Positions 23,821 through 31,615 of a stretch of DNA of 64,000 bases are shown piece after piece. This stretch comes from an uncultured Eubacteriales bacterium (GTDB taxonomy: Bacteria > Bacillota > Clostridia > Oscillospirales > Oscillospiraceae). The notes below the pieces were generated by a model, which was not told where the DNA came from, made no database searches, and saw only the letters and a list, made by a program, of their open reading frames with translations. The position numbers and the translations under genes were made by a program. The stretch covers positions 1-64,000 of the forward strand of contig UQSF01000002.1 of NCBI GenBank assembly GCA_900543625.1. Reading direction: 5' to 3'. Each line of letters begins with the position of its first letter. The first letter of the stretch is position 1.

Positions 23821-26055
23821 TCAGATCAGGCTCATTTGCTCCTCACCGCGGTCGTCCTCGCGCAGCAGCGCACCGGCTGCCGGCAGGCTCTTGGCGCGGT
23901 AGCGCGCATGGTTGTGGATAAGCGTATCGGGCACAAACTGTGCCTGCGTGACGACGGCCTTTTTCTTCAGTGCCATGACGGCGACGCCCTGCGTCGTGCG
24001 CGATGCCTTGAGCGCTATCGCCTCCGGCGGGAAGAGCAGCGCGCGTCCGTCGGACGCAAAGACCGCGACCTCGCTGCCCTCGTAGAGCGGCAGCACGGCT
24101 ATGAGCGGGCTCTTGTCCGAGTACGCGCCGGTCAGGCGGCGGCGGTTCGTCTTGGTCTCATAGGCCGCCACGGGGATGCGCGCGGCCTTGCCGTTTTCAA
24201 ACACGAGCAGCAGCTCGCCGCGGTAGTCGCCGGGGTCGACCATGCACAGGACGTGCTCTTCCTCGTCCATGGACAGCACCGTCGGCAGATACACGCCGAG
24301 CACGGACGCCTTCGTGTCCGCGAAGTCGCAGAGCTTGGCCTTATATACCTGTTGACGGTCGGTGAAGATGAGAAGTTCCCCGCGGTTCGTCGCGCCGAAG
24401 CTCTGGCTGAGCTCGTCGCCGTCCTTATACTTCTGCTCGCCGCTCATGCGCAGCGACTGCGGCGTGATCTTCTTGAAATAGCCCTCGCGCGAGAGGAACA
24501 GCTGCACCGGATAGTCCGGCACGAGGTCCTCCGTCGGCAGCATCGTGACGCTCTCCGCGGCGACGATGCCCGTGCGCCGCGGCGACGGGTACTTGCGGAT
24601 GATCTCCTTGAGCTCGCGGATGATGATGCTGCGGATGCGGCGCTTGCTCTCAAGCGTCGCCTCAAGGTCGGCAATGTCTTTTTCCAGCGCATCGGTCTCG
24701 GCCGTGCGCTTGAGGATGTACTCGCGGTTGATGTTGCGCAGTTTGATTTCGGCGACAAAGTTTGCCTGCACCTCATCGAGACCGAAGCCCGCCATGAGGT
24801 TCGGCACGACGTCGGCCTCCCGCTCGGTGTTGCGGATGATGGCGATGGCGCGGTCGATGTCGAGCAGGATCTTGCCGAGGCCCTGCAGCAGGTGCAGCTT
24901 GGCGCGCTTTTTCTGCAGGTCAAAGAACACGCGCCGCCGGATGCACTCCATGCGCCACGATGTCCACTCGTCGAGGATCTCGCCGACGCCCATCACGCGC
25001 GGATTCCCGGCGATGAGGATGTTGAAGTTGCAGGCAAAGCTGTCACACAGCGGCGTGAGCCGGAAGAGCTTTTGCATGACCTGCTCGGGGTCTGCGCCGC
25101 GCTTGAGGTCGATGGCGAGCTTCAGACCGCTGAGGTCGGTCTCGTCGCGCATATCGGCCACCTCGCGCAGCTTGCCCGCCTTGACGAGCTCGGCCACCTT
25201 GTCGATGACAGCCTCCACGGTCGTGGAATACGGGATCTCGTAGATCTCGATGATGTTCTCCTTCGGCAGGTGCCGCCAGCGGGCGCGCACCTTGAAGCTG
25301 CCGCGTCCGGTGCGGTAGATCTGTGCCATCTCGCTGCGGTCATAGAGGATCTCGCCGCCGGTCGGAAAATCCGGCGCGGGCAGCGTCGAGAGCAGGTCGT
25401 GGTTCGGATCCTCGAGATAGGCGATCGTCGTGCGGCAGACCTCCTCAAGGTTGAAGCCGCAGATCTGGCTGGCCATACCGACGGCGATGCCGAGGTTTGC
25501 CGACACGAGCACGTTCGGGAAGCGCGTCGGCAGCAGCGCCGGCTCTTTCATCGAACCGTCGTAGTTATCGACAAAGTCGACGGTGTCGCTGTCGATGTCG
25601 CCGAAGAGCTCGGCGCAGATGGGCGCGAGCTTCGCCTCCGTGTAACGCGAGGCGGCATAGGACATGTCGCGCGAAAACACTTTGCCGAAGTTGCCCTTGG
25701 AGTCCACAAACGGCGTCAGCAGCGCGCCGTAGCCCTTGGACAGGCGCACCATGGTCTCATAGATCGCGGCGTCGCCGTGCGGGTTGAGGCGCATGGTCTG
25801 GCCGACGATGTTGGCCGACTTTGTGCGTCCGCCCGAGAGCAGGTTCATCTTATACATCGTGTACAGCAGCTTGCGGTGGCTGGGTTTGAAGCCGTCGATC
25901 TCCGGGATCGCGCGCGAGACGATGACGCTCATCGCATACGGCATATAGTTTTGCTCCAGTGTCTCGGTGATGGGCTGGGAGATGACCTCCGCCTTGAGCC
26001 CGACGACGTTGGGATCGACTGTTTTCTTGATTTCCGGTGCTTTTTTTCTCGGCAT
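23821..26055 (-). CDS. type IIA DNA topoisomerase subunit A (ParC/GyrA-like)
   Basis: The 744-residue breakage-reunion subunit cuts DNA through Tyr138 in AASRYTEAKL, following the GNFG and RDMSYA segment. The quinolone pocket reads GDAAIYE at 94-100, so the positions equal to E. coli GyrA Ser83 and Asp87 are Ala96 and Glu100. The C-terminal beta-pinwheel (about 510-720) lacks an obvious GyrA box (QRRGGKG type), favouring decatenation/relaxation over supercoiling. The N-terminus is Lys/Pro rich. It lies 30 bases after the B subunit gene. It could be topoisomerase IV or a second divergent gyrase; canonical gyrA is probably elsewhere. Confidence 0.9.
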   Translation of the reverse strand: MPRKKAPEIKKTVDPNVVGLKAEVISQPITETLEQNYMPYAMSVIVSRAIPEIDGFKPSHRKLLYTMYKMNLLSGGRTKSANIVGQTMRLNPHGDAAIYETMVRLSKGYGALLTPFVDSKGNFGKVFSRDMSYAASRYTEAKLAPICAELFGDIDSDTVDFVDNYDGSMKEPALLPTRFPNVLVSANLGIAVGMASQICGFNLEEVCRTTIAYLEDPNHDLLSTLPAPDFPTGGEILYDRSEMAQIYRTGRGSFKVRARWRHLPKENIIEIYEIPYSTTVEAVIDKVAELVKAGKLREVADMRDETDLSGLKLAIDLKRGADPEQVMQKLFRLTPLCDSFACNFNILIAGNPRVMGVGEILDEWTSWRMECIRRRVFFDLQKKRAKLHLLQGLGKILLDIDRAIAIIRNTEREADVVPNLMAGFGLDEVQANFVAEIKLRNINREYILKRTAETDALEKDIADLEATLESKRRIRSIIIRELKEIIRKYPSPRRTGIVAAESVTMLPTEDLVPDYPVQLFLSREGYFKKITPQSLRMSGEQKYKDGDELSQSFGATNRGELLIFTDRQQVYKAKLCDFADTKASVLGVYLPTVLSMDEEEHVLCMVDPGDYRGELLLVFENGKAARIPVAAYETKTNRRRLTGAYSDKSPLIAVLPLYEGSEVAVFASDGRALLFPPEAIALKASRTTQGVAVMALKKKAVVTQAQFVPDTLIHNHARYRAKSLPAAGALLREDDRGEEQMSLI

Positions 26056-26085
26056 AACGTTACCGTTCCTTTACGCAGGTTTTTC

Positions 26086-28071
26086 TCAGGAAATATCGGC
26101 CAGATCGAGAAACTGGCTGCCGCACTCGGCGATGTGCGCCTTGCGCCCGGCCAGATTGTCGCCGAGCAGCAGATCGAACATCTGCGCCGTGCGCTCGACA
26201 TCCTCCGGCATGACGCGGATGAGCTTGCGCGTGTCGGGGTTCATGGTCGTGAGCCACATCATCTCGGGATCGTTCTCGCCGAGACCTTTCGAGCGGTTGA
26301 TATCCGCCTTCGCGCCGCCGAGACCGTCAACGATAGCCGCCTTCTCGCGGTCGGAATAGGCGAAGTAGGTCTTGCCCTTGCTCGCGATCTCATACAGGGG
26401 CGACTCGGCGATGTACACATAGCCCTCGCGGATCAGCGTCGGCGCGAGGCGATAAAGCATGGTGAGGATGAGCGTGCGGATCTGGAAGCCGTCCACGTCG
26501 GCATCGGTGCAGATGATGACCTTGTTCCAGCGCAGGTTCTCAAGGCTGAACGCAGAAAGGTCCTTGGCCTGCTTGCTCTGCACCTCCACGCCGCAGCCGA
26601 GCACGCGCATGAGGTCGGTGATGACGTCGCTCTTAAAAATGCGCGCATAATCGGCCTTGAGACAGTTGAGGATCTTGCCGCGCACGGGCATGATGCCCTG
26701 AAACTCCGCATCACGCGAGAGTTTGCACGCGCCGAGTGCGGAGTCACCCTCCACGATGTAGATCTCGCGGCGCGAGATGTCCTTCGAGCGGCAGTCGACG
26801 AATTTCTGCACACGGTTGGCAAGGTCGACGTTGCCGGTGAGCTTTTTCTTGATGTTCAGGCGCGCTTTTTCCGCCGTCTCGCGGCTGCGCTTATTGATGA
26901 GCACCTGCTCCATGACGCGGTCAGCATCAGTCTTGTGCTCGATGAAATAGATCTCCAGCTGCTCGCGGAAAAACTCCGTCATGGCTTCCTGGATGAACTT
27001 ATTCGTAATGGCCTTCTTTGTCTGGTTCTCGTAGGAGGTGATGGTCGAAAAGCAGTTCGTGACCAGGATCAGGCAGTCCTGCACGTCCTGAAAGTTGATC
27101 TTGCTCTCGCTCTTCTGATACTTGCCCTGCTGCTTGATGTAGGCGTCGATGGCGGAGGTGAAGGCGCTCTTGGCCGCCTTTTCCGGCGCGCCGCCGTACT
27201 CCAGCCAGGACGAGTTGTGGTAGTATTCGATGTCGTTGACGCGGTTGGAAAAGCAAAACGCCGCCGAGATCTTCACCTTGTATTCGGGCTTATCCGCACG
27301 GTCGCGTCCGCGGCGCTCGGTCTCCATGTAGGCCGGCGCAGTCAGCGCATCCTCGCCAGCGAGCTCCTTGACATAGTCGAGGATGCCGTCGGCATAGCAG
27401 TAGTCCGTCGTCTCGAACGTGCTGCCGCGCTGCACGCGCAGGCGAAACGTCACGCCCTTGTTCACGACGGCCTGCCGGTGCAGCACGTCCTGGAAATAGC
27501 TCTCGGGCACATCGATGTCCGTGAACACCTCCAGATCCGGCCGCCAGCGGATGGTCGTGCCGGTCTTTTTGCGGTCGGCCGGGGCGCTCTCCAGCCCTCC
27601 GACGACCTCGCCCTGCCGAAAATGCAGGCTGTACTTTTTCCCGTCGCGCCAGATGGTCACGTCCATATATTCCGAGGCGTACTGCGTGGCGCACGCACCC
27701 AGACCGTTGAGACCGAGCGAGTATTCGTAGTTCTCGCCCTCGTTGTTTTTGTACTTGCCGCCGGCGTACATCTCACAGAAGATCAGCTCCCAGTTGTAGC
27801 GCTGCTCCTTCTCGTTCCAGTCCACCGGACAGCCGCGCCCGAGATCTTCCACCTCAATGGACTTGTCTTCGTAGCGCGTAACGGTTATAATATTGCCGAA
27901 TCCCTCGCGCGCCTCGTCGATCGCGTTCGAGAGAATTTCAAACACCGCGTGCTCGCAGCCCTCCAGCCCGTCAGAGCCGAAGATGACGCTCGGACGCTTG
28001 CGCACACGCTCCGCGCCCTTGAGCATCGAGATGCTATCGTTGCCATAGGTTGTCGTTGAGGCCTTTGCCAT
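26086..28071 (-). CDS. type IIA DNA topoisomerase subunit B (ParE/GyrB-like)
   Basis: The 661-residue ATPase and TOPRIM subunit partners the following gene. The GHKL ATPase region has EILSNAIDEA, EDLGRGCPVD and GLNGLGACATQYAS. The TOPRIM part has EGDSALGA and DADVDGFQIRTL. It diverges from standard GyrB in several otherwise fixed positions (for example GRGCPVD where GRGIPVD is usual), consistent with the divergent topoisomerase pair of many Clostridia. It heads the operon parE-parC-yitT-lipoprotein with a good promoter at 28134-28162. Confidence 0.9.
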   Translation of the reverse strand: MAKASTTTYGNDSISMLKGAERVRKRPSVIFGSDGLEGCEHAVFEILSNAIDEAREGFGNIITVTRYEDKSIEVEDLGRGCPVDWNEKEQRYNWELIFCEMYAGGKYKNNEGENYEYSLGLNGLGACATQYASEYMDVTIWRDGKKYSLHFRQGEVVGGLESAPADRKKTGTTIRWRPDLEVFTDIDVPESYFQDVLHRQAVVNKGVTFRLRVQRGSTFETTDYCYADGILDYVKELAGEDALTAPAYMETERRGRDRADKPEYKVKISAAFCFSNRVNDIEYYHNSSWLEYGGAPEKAAKSAFTSAIDAYIKQQGKYQKSESKINFQDVQDCLILVTNCFSTITSYENQTKKAITNKFIQEAMTEFFREQLEIYFIEHKTDADRVMEQVLINKRSRETAEKARLNIKKKLTGNVDLANRVQKFVDCRSKDISRREIYIVEGDSALGACKLSRDAEFQGIMPVRGKILNCLKADYARIFKSDVITDLMRVLGCGVEVQSKQAKDLSAFSLENLRWNKVIICTDADVDGFQIRTLILTMLYRLAPTLIREGYVYIAESPLYEIASKGKTYFAYSDREKAAIVDGLGGAKADINRSKGLGENDPEMMWLTTMNPDTRKLIRVMPEDVERTAQMFDLLLGDNLAGRKAHIAECGSQFLDLADIS

Positions 28072-28529
28072 GTCGTTGGATCCCTCTCATATCACAAGAT
28101 GTGGTAGCATTGATTTCATACCTTAACCAATCTAGTATACCGTATCAAGGCCGGAAATGCAAGGAATTCCAAAAAATAGGCGGGAAGCGCATTTTCCGCT
28201 CCCCGCCGCCCCGGAGTCTCCGGGATCGAGCCCGCCGCTCCGGCACTTGACGCGGCCCGTTCCGAACGGCCCTCCGGAGAGCCGGAGCTGCACGTCCCCG
28301 CGCGCACAGCGGCCTGCAGGCTGCCTGCAGGGGTGCGGAGGCTGCGCCGCGGTCTGTGTACCGGGTCTGCCTTCGCGGGTCTGCGTTGCTGCGTCGCGCG
28401 GCGGATCTCACGTCCGGTCTCAGTATGTGCCCGCAGGCGAGGCGCTATGCACGCGGAATTTCGCTGCGCCGTGACTAAAACCGCCGCTGCCGGCATAGAA
28501 TACACAGAAAAGCGAACGGAGGCTTTTCC
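28072..28529. other. gene-free divergent region with GC-rich hairpins
   Basis: 458 bases between the parE-like gene and yaaL. The left 90 bases hold the parE promoter. The rest (about 28165-28500) is strongly GC-rich with several closely spaced inverted repeats: CCCGGAG/CTCCGGG at 28210-28224, CCGTTC/GAACGG at 28257-28269, CTCCGG/CCGGAG at 28272-28287 and two CCTGCAGG at 28313-28331. Open frames here lack ribosome sites and family resemblance. No SRP, RNase P or 6S RNA signature was found. Confidence 0.5.
28134..28162 (-). promoter_or_regulatory. promoter of the parE-parC operon
   Basis: TTGCAT, a 17-base spacer and TATACT, about 63 bases upstream of the parE-like start. Confidence 0.75.
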
Positions 28530-28745
28530 ATGTCCGGACTGAGAAAGCAGCAGCGGGCGCACCGTGCGGAGGTGCAGCGCGTGCGCACCGAGATGCTCGG
28601 CGTGCGCCGCGCGCTCGAGCAGGCCTACAACGAGTTTGACAACGTCACCGATCCCCTGCTGATGGAGGCGTGCATCTACGAGATCAATGCGCTGCGCGCA
28701 AAGTATAACTGCGCCGTGCATGATCTGAAAAATCTGACACAATAG
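28530..28745 (+). CDS. yaaL: YaaL/DUF2508 family protein
   Basis: The 71-residue protein is recognised as the YaaL family by YNEFDNVTDPLLMEACIYEINALRAKY in outline. It is a small, charged helical protein of unknown function. CGGAGG lies 8 bases upstream of ATG. In Bacillus the order is recR-yaaL-bofA; here recR is missing from the immediate neighbourhood, but bofA follows after 12 bases. Confidence 0.85.
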   Translation: MSGLRKQQRAHRAEVQRVRTEMLGVRRALEQAYNEFDNVTDPLLMEACIYEINALRAKYNCAVHDLKNLTQ

Positions 28746-28757
28746 GATGGGTTTCTT

Positions 28758-29024
28758 ATGCCGCAATCACTCACAGACATTCTGATCGTCGTTGCCGCCG
28801 TATTTCTCCTCTGGCTGGTCATCCGGCTGTTTCACAAGCCGATCCGCTGGATCTTAAAGCTGCTGCTCAACACGGCCATCGGCTTCGCGGCGCTGTTTGC
28901 GCTGAACTTTTTCGGCAGCGCCGTCGGCATCACGCTCGGCCTCAACTGGATCAACGCGCTCGTCATCGGCGTGGCCGGGTTTCCGGGGCTGGTGCTGCTG
29001 CTGCTCTTGAAATACCTCTTTTAG
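28758..29024 (+). CDS. bofA: pro-sigma-K processing inhibitor BofA
   Basis: The 88-residue integral membrane protein has about three hydrophobic segments: the N-terminal helix, the LLLNTAIGFAALFALN segment and the C-terminal GFPGLVLLLLLKYLF. BofA holds the SpoIVFB protease inactive in the outer forespore membrane until the sigma-G checkpoint is met, delaying pro-sigma-K cleavage. A pro-sigma-K-like gene is at 44864-45556 in this window. Downstream is an unusually hairpin-rich element, whose first hairpin acts as terminator. Confidence 0.9.
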   Translation: MPQSLTDILIVVAAVFLLWLVIRLFHKPIRWILKLLLNTAIGFAALFALNFFGSAVGITLGLNWINALVIGVAGFPGLVLLLLLKYLF

Positions 29025-29032
29025 CCTACATA

Positions 29033-29072
29033 GGGGCGCTGCGATCCGAAGATCGCAGCGCCCCCAGTTTTT
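29033..29072 (+). terminator. intrinsic terminator of yaaL-bofA
   Basis: A perfect 14-bp stem GGGGCGCTGCGATC/GATCGCAGCGCCCC with loop CGAA is followed by a T tract at 29068-29072. The same 14-mer recurs at 29257-29270, so it is also the edge of the larger structured element. Confidence 0.85.
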
Positions 29073-29270
29073 CAAAAACCTCGTAGAGTTTCGCCGCCGC
29101 GGCGGCGAAAAGAAGTCCGATCATTTTCTTCGGCGACATGTGCGGCGAAGAAAATACCGCTCAGGCTGCAAGTGTGGAATTTGTGCGCCGTCGGCGCGCA
29201 AATTATGCGCGCAGCAGACTGCAGCCCCTTTGTCAAAAAGTAACACTTTTTGACAGGATCGCAGCGCCCC
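29033..29270. repeat. 240-bp palindrome-packed element with terminal inverted repeats
   Basis: The outer ends GGGGCGCTGCGATC (29033-29046) and GATCGCAGCGCCCC (29257-29270) are perfect inverted repeats. Between them lie a third copy at 29051-29064, GTTTTT/AAAAAC (29067-29079), TTTCGCCGCC/GGCGGCGAAA (29089-29110), ATTTTCTTCG/CGAAGAAAAT (29123-29155), GGCTGCA/TGCAGCC (29164-29226) enclosing a 13-bp stem (29178-29204), and TGTCAAAAAGT/ACTTTTTGACA (29231-29255). There is no coding potential. It may be a small non-autonomous mobile repeat or a structured RNA. Confidence 0.75.
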
Positions 29271-29278
29271 ATTTTCGT

Positions 29279-29491
29279 TCAGGATGCGTATAGATAGAGC
29301 CATGGGTTCGGCAAAAGCATCAGCAGCGCAAGGCTGCCGCCAGCGAGCAGGAACATATTGCGGCACTGCTTGCTCTCGCTCATCTTTTCCCCGTTGATCA
29401 GTGACTGGATGCAAAAGACCAGTCCGTACACAAAAGCAAACGCGCAGAGAACGGTCGGCAGAACCGACAGGCACAAAACCGTAGCGATCAT
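29279..29491 (-). CDS. small two-helix membrane protein
   Basis: The 70-residue product starts MIATVLCLSVLPTVLCAF. It has one hydrophobic segment at about 2-30 and a second at about 47-68, joined by a polar loop NGEKMSESKQCR. GGGAGG lies 9 bases upstream of the ATG at 29491; a longer in-frame extension lacks a ribosome site. I do not recognise a family. It abuts the structured element, which ends 8 bases after its stop. Weakly supported as a real gene, by ribosome site and composition only. Confidence 0.55.
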   Translation of the reverse strand: MIATVLCLSVLPTVLCAFAFVYGLVFCIQSLINGEKMSESKQCRNMFLLAGGSLALLMLLPNPWLYLYAS

Positions 29492-29671
29492 GTCAGATTC
29501 CCTCCCTTTCCTTTCGATCACTGTAATACAAGGATACCATATAACTCCCAAATTTTGAATGCAGCTTTTCATTTTCTCCCAGTTGCACATTGGAGTAGGG
29601 TTTTTTTGTTCAAACATGCCAAAACATCCCGCATCCTCGGATCAGGGGCGCCGGTCTCTGCACTGCGAAAA

Positions 29672-29704
29672 GCCGCCGGGTGAAGCAATGCTTCACCCGG
29701 CGGC
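29672..29704 (-). terminator. terminator of the 65-residue membrane protein gene
   Basis: A perfect 15-bp stem GCCGCCGGGTGAAGC/GCTTCACCCGGCGGC with a 3-base loop is followed on the minus strand by TTTTCG. It lies about 40 bases past the stop. Confidence 0.85.
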
Positions 29705-29746
29705 TTGCATACGGTATACAGGCACGGATCACGCGCCAGTCAGCGC

Positions 29747-29944
29747 TCAGTCATTGACTGTGACCACGTTGTCCGCGACAACGGCGGAAGCCTCGCCCTG
29801 CGGCTGCACGGACTCTATACGGGTGCTGGTACCGCCGATGTACGGATTCATCTCGCGCGCCTTGAGCGTTGCGTAGATACCGGCACATGCCACCATCATT
29901 GCGATGAGGACGCCCCACAAAACTGCGATCTTGGTCTTAGCCAT
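29747..29944 (-). CDS. small single-pass membrane protein, function unknown
   Basis: The 65-residue product has a basic start MAKTKIA, one transmembrane helix at about 7-27 and an acidic-polar tail with TSTRIESVQ. AAGGAGG stands 9 bases before ATG and a strong terminator follows, so it is very likely a genuine monocistronic gene. No family is recognised. Its leader contains a large hairpin at 30001-30059. Confidence 0.65.
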   Translation of the reverse strand: MAKTKIAVLWGVLIAMMVACAGIYATLKAREMNPYIGGTSTRIESVQPQGEASAVVADNVVTVND

Positions 29945-30000
29945 GACAGATTCCTCCTTAAGAAATCAAATGTAATTCAAGTTTTCTATGTTGTTGTGCG

Positions 30001-30059
30001 CGTTCCGCTTTCCACACTTCCCACACGGACGGCAGCTGCCGCTGTGGGGAATCGGAACG
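30001..30059 (-). promoter_or_regulatory. large hairpin in the leader of the 65-residue protein gene
   Basis: Outer arms CGTTCCG/CGGAACG enclose CGGCAG/CTGCCG and a bulged CCCACA/TGTGGG pairing, about 55 bases upstream of the start codon. It could be a structured 5' leader; no known riboswitch class is recognised. Confidence 0.45.
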
Positions 30060-30153
30060 AAGCCTGTCGAACATCGTTATTTTCTTGTCAACTGTATTGT
30101 AGCGCTTTTTCCCCCGTTTGAAAAGCCCTATTTTCCTTTTCTACTTTTTTAAC

Positions 30154-30184
30154 AAATTCGTTCGTTTTTTAACGTTACGAATTT
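30154..30184. repeat. inverted repeat, possible operator
   Basis: Perfect 8-base arms AAATTCGT and ACGAATTT with a 15-base interior that is itself partly symmetric (CGTT...AACG). It sits in AT-rich DNA just upstream of the likely promoter of the 65-residue protein gene. Confidence 0.4.
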
Positions 30185-30203
30185 GACAAGTTGTACAGAC
30201 GTA

Positions 30204-30236
30204 AGAAAACCGGACAGAAGTCAAGCCTCTGTCCGG
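30204..30236 (-). terminator. terminator of ddl-murF
   Basis: The stem CCGGACAGA/TCTGTCCGG with a 9-base loop is followed on the minus strand by TTTTCTT, 16 bases past the murF stop. Confidence 0.85.
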
Positions 30237-30252
30237 GTGATTTTTGTGGTTT

Positions 30253-31611
30253 TCAGTCCTGTGTCAGCGCTTGAACGATGCGTTCAAACGCCATGCTGTG
30301 CGACGCCTTGACAAGCACGCAGTCGCCCGGCTGCACCAGCTCCGGCAGCGCCGCGAGCAGCTCGTCGAGCGCGGCAAACGACGCCGTCTGCACGTTCGGG
30401 TCCGCCTCGGCAGCACCGGCGGCGATATTTTTCGCCAGCGCTCCGCACGTGATGACGAGCGACACGCCCGCCCTGGCCGCGCAGACGCCGGTCTCGCGGT
30501 GCAGCGCCGCGGCATCGGGTCCAAGCTCGCCCATGTTGCCGAGGATGGCCACCCGGCGGCCGGCCGGGAGCGTCGCCATGGAGCGCAGCGCGGCGGCTGT
30601 GGAGTCCGGGTTGGCATTGTAGCAGTCGTCAATGACCGTATAGCGCGCCGTGCGCACCACGTTTGCACGGCTGCCGACCGGCTGATAGGCCGCAATGCCG
30701 CGGATGATCTCATCGTCCGTCAGGCCGTATTCAATGCCGACGGCCGCACCCTCGAGCGCCGCGTAGACCATGTGCTGCCCGTAGGCGCGGATGCGCACCG
30801 GGATGCGCCGCGCGCCCGCAACGATCGTGCAGGTGCTGCCGCCGTCCCCGAGGTCACGCACATCGACCGCGCGCACGTCGCACCCGTCCGAGAGGCCGAA
30901 CGTCACCTTGCGCTGGCGGCAGGTCATGGCGTGCAGGAGATCGTCATCCCCGTTGCAGAAGGCAACGGCGTCGTCCGGCATGGTGTCGAGCACGGAGGTC
31001 TTTTCCTGCAGGACGCCGCGGCGGTCGCGCAGAAACTCCAGATGCGCGTGCCCGATGATCGTAAAGAGCATGGCCGTCGGCTGCACCATGGCGGCCAGCG
31101 GCGCCATGTCGCCGAAGTGCGACACGCCCATCTCCACGACCGCGGCCTGATGCTCCGGCTCGAGCCGGAAGAGCGTGAGCGGCACGCCGAGCTGATTGTT
31201 GAAGTTTTTCTCTGTCTTGAGCGTGTTCCAGCGCTGCGCGAGCACGGAGGCGACCATTTCCTTGGCCGTCGTCTTGCCGACGCTGCCGGTCACGCCGAGC
31301 ACGGGGATGGCAAAGCGGGCGCGGTAGGCGCGCGCAAGCACCTCGAGCGCGGCAGCCGTATCCGGCACGCAGATGACCGGGCGGGTCTCCCCCGCCGGAA
31401 CGCGCTGCGCGAGGCAGCAGGACGCGCCGAGGTCGAACGCCTTGCCGATATAGTCGTGCCCGTCGACCCGCTCGCCGGGGATGGCGGCAAAGAGTGCGCC
31501 GGGCGTGACGGCGCGGCTGTCAATGACCGCACCGGTCACGGGCGCAGCTCCGTCACCAGAAAGCACACCGCCGGTGATGGCGGCAATATCCGATACGCAA
31601 TAGCCCGTCAT
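30253..31611 (-). CDS. murF: UDP-MurNAc-tripeptide-D-alanyl-D-alanine ligase
   Basis: MurF adds D-Ala-D-Ala to the UDP-MurNAc tripeptide, the last cytoplasmic step of the stem peptide. The 452-residue Mur ligase has the N-terminal uridine-binding domain (VIDSRAVTPGALF), the ATP loop GVTGSVGKTT near residue 107, KTEKNFNNQLGVPLTL, and the C-terminal DDCYNANPDS motif. It lies 4 bases after ddl, the enzyme making its dipeptide substrate. It is placed outside the dcw cluster. Confidence 0.97.
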   Translation of the reverse strand: MTGYCVSDIAAITGGVLSGDGAAPVTGAVIDSRAVTPGALFAAIPGERVDGHDYIGKAFDLGASCCLAQRVPAGETRPVICVPDTAAALEVLARAYRARFAIPVLGVTGSVGKTTAKEMVASVLAQRWNTLKTEKNFNNQLGVPLTLFRLEPEHQAAVVEMGVSHFGDMAPLAAMVQPTAMLFTIIGHAHLEFLRDRRGVLQEKTSVLDTMPDDAVAFCNGDDDLLHAMTCRQRKVTFGLSDGCDVRAVDVRDLGDGGSTCTIVAGARRIPVRIRAYGQHMVYAALEGAAVGIEYGLTDDEIIRGIAAYQPVGSRANVVRTARYTVIDDCYNANPDSTAAALRSMATLPAGRRVAILGNMGELGPDAAALHRETGVCAARAGVSLVITCGALAKNIAAGAAEADPNVQTASFAALDELLAALPELVQPGDCVLVKASHSMAFERIVQALTQD

Positions 31612-31615
31612 CAGC

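Larger units (their letters stand above)
29945..30252. other. intergenic region with structured leader and inverted repeat
   Basis: 308 bases between murF and the small membrane protein gene, reading leftward. It holds the murF terminator, an inverted repeat AAATTCGT/ACGAATTT at 30154-30184, a possible TACAAT box at 30101-30106 with a weak -35, and a long hairpin at 30001-30059. No gene is visible. Confidence 0.5.

Noticed and set aside
23836..28059. A 1,407-codon plus-strand open frame opposite the topoisomerase genes
   Set aside because: It is a codon-bias shadow of two clear minus-strand genes, with no ribosome site, domain or promoter of its own.
28190..28500. SRP RNA (4.5S/scr) gene near recR-yaaL-bofA
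   Set aside because: The conserved domain IV loop (GGUCAGG...GGAAGCAGC type) was not found on either strand.
28116..28766. A 216-codon minus-strand gene spanning the parE-yaaL region
   Set aside because: It overlaps yaaL antisense, contains the parE promoter, and has Arg/Ala-rich noise composition.
29279..29617. A 112-residue version of the two-helix membrane protein
   Set aside because: The only good ribosome site is 9 bases before the inner ATG at 29491, and the extra 42 residues show no family resemblance.
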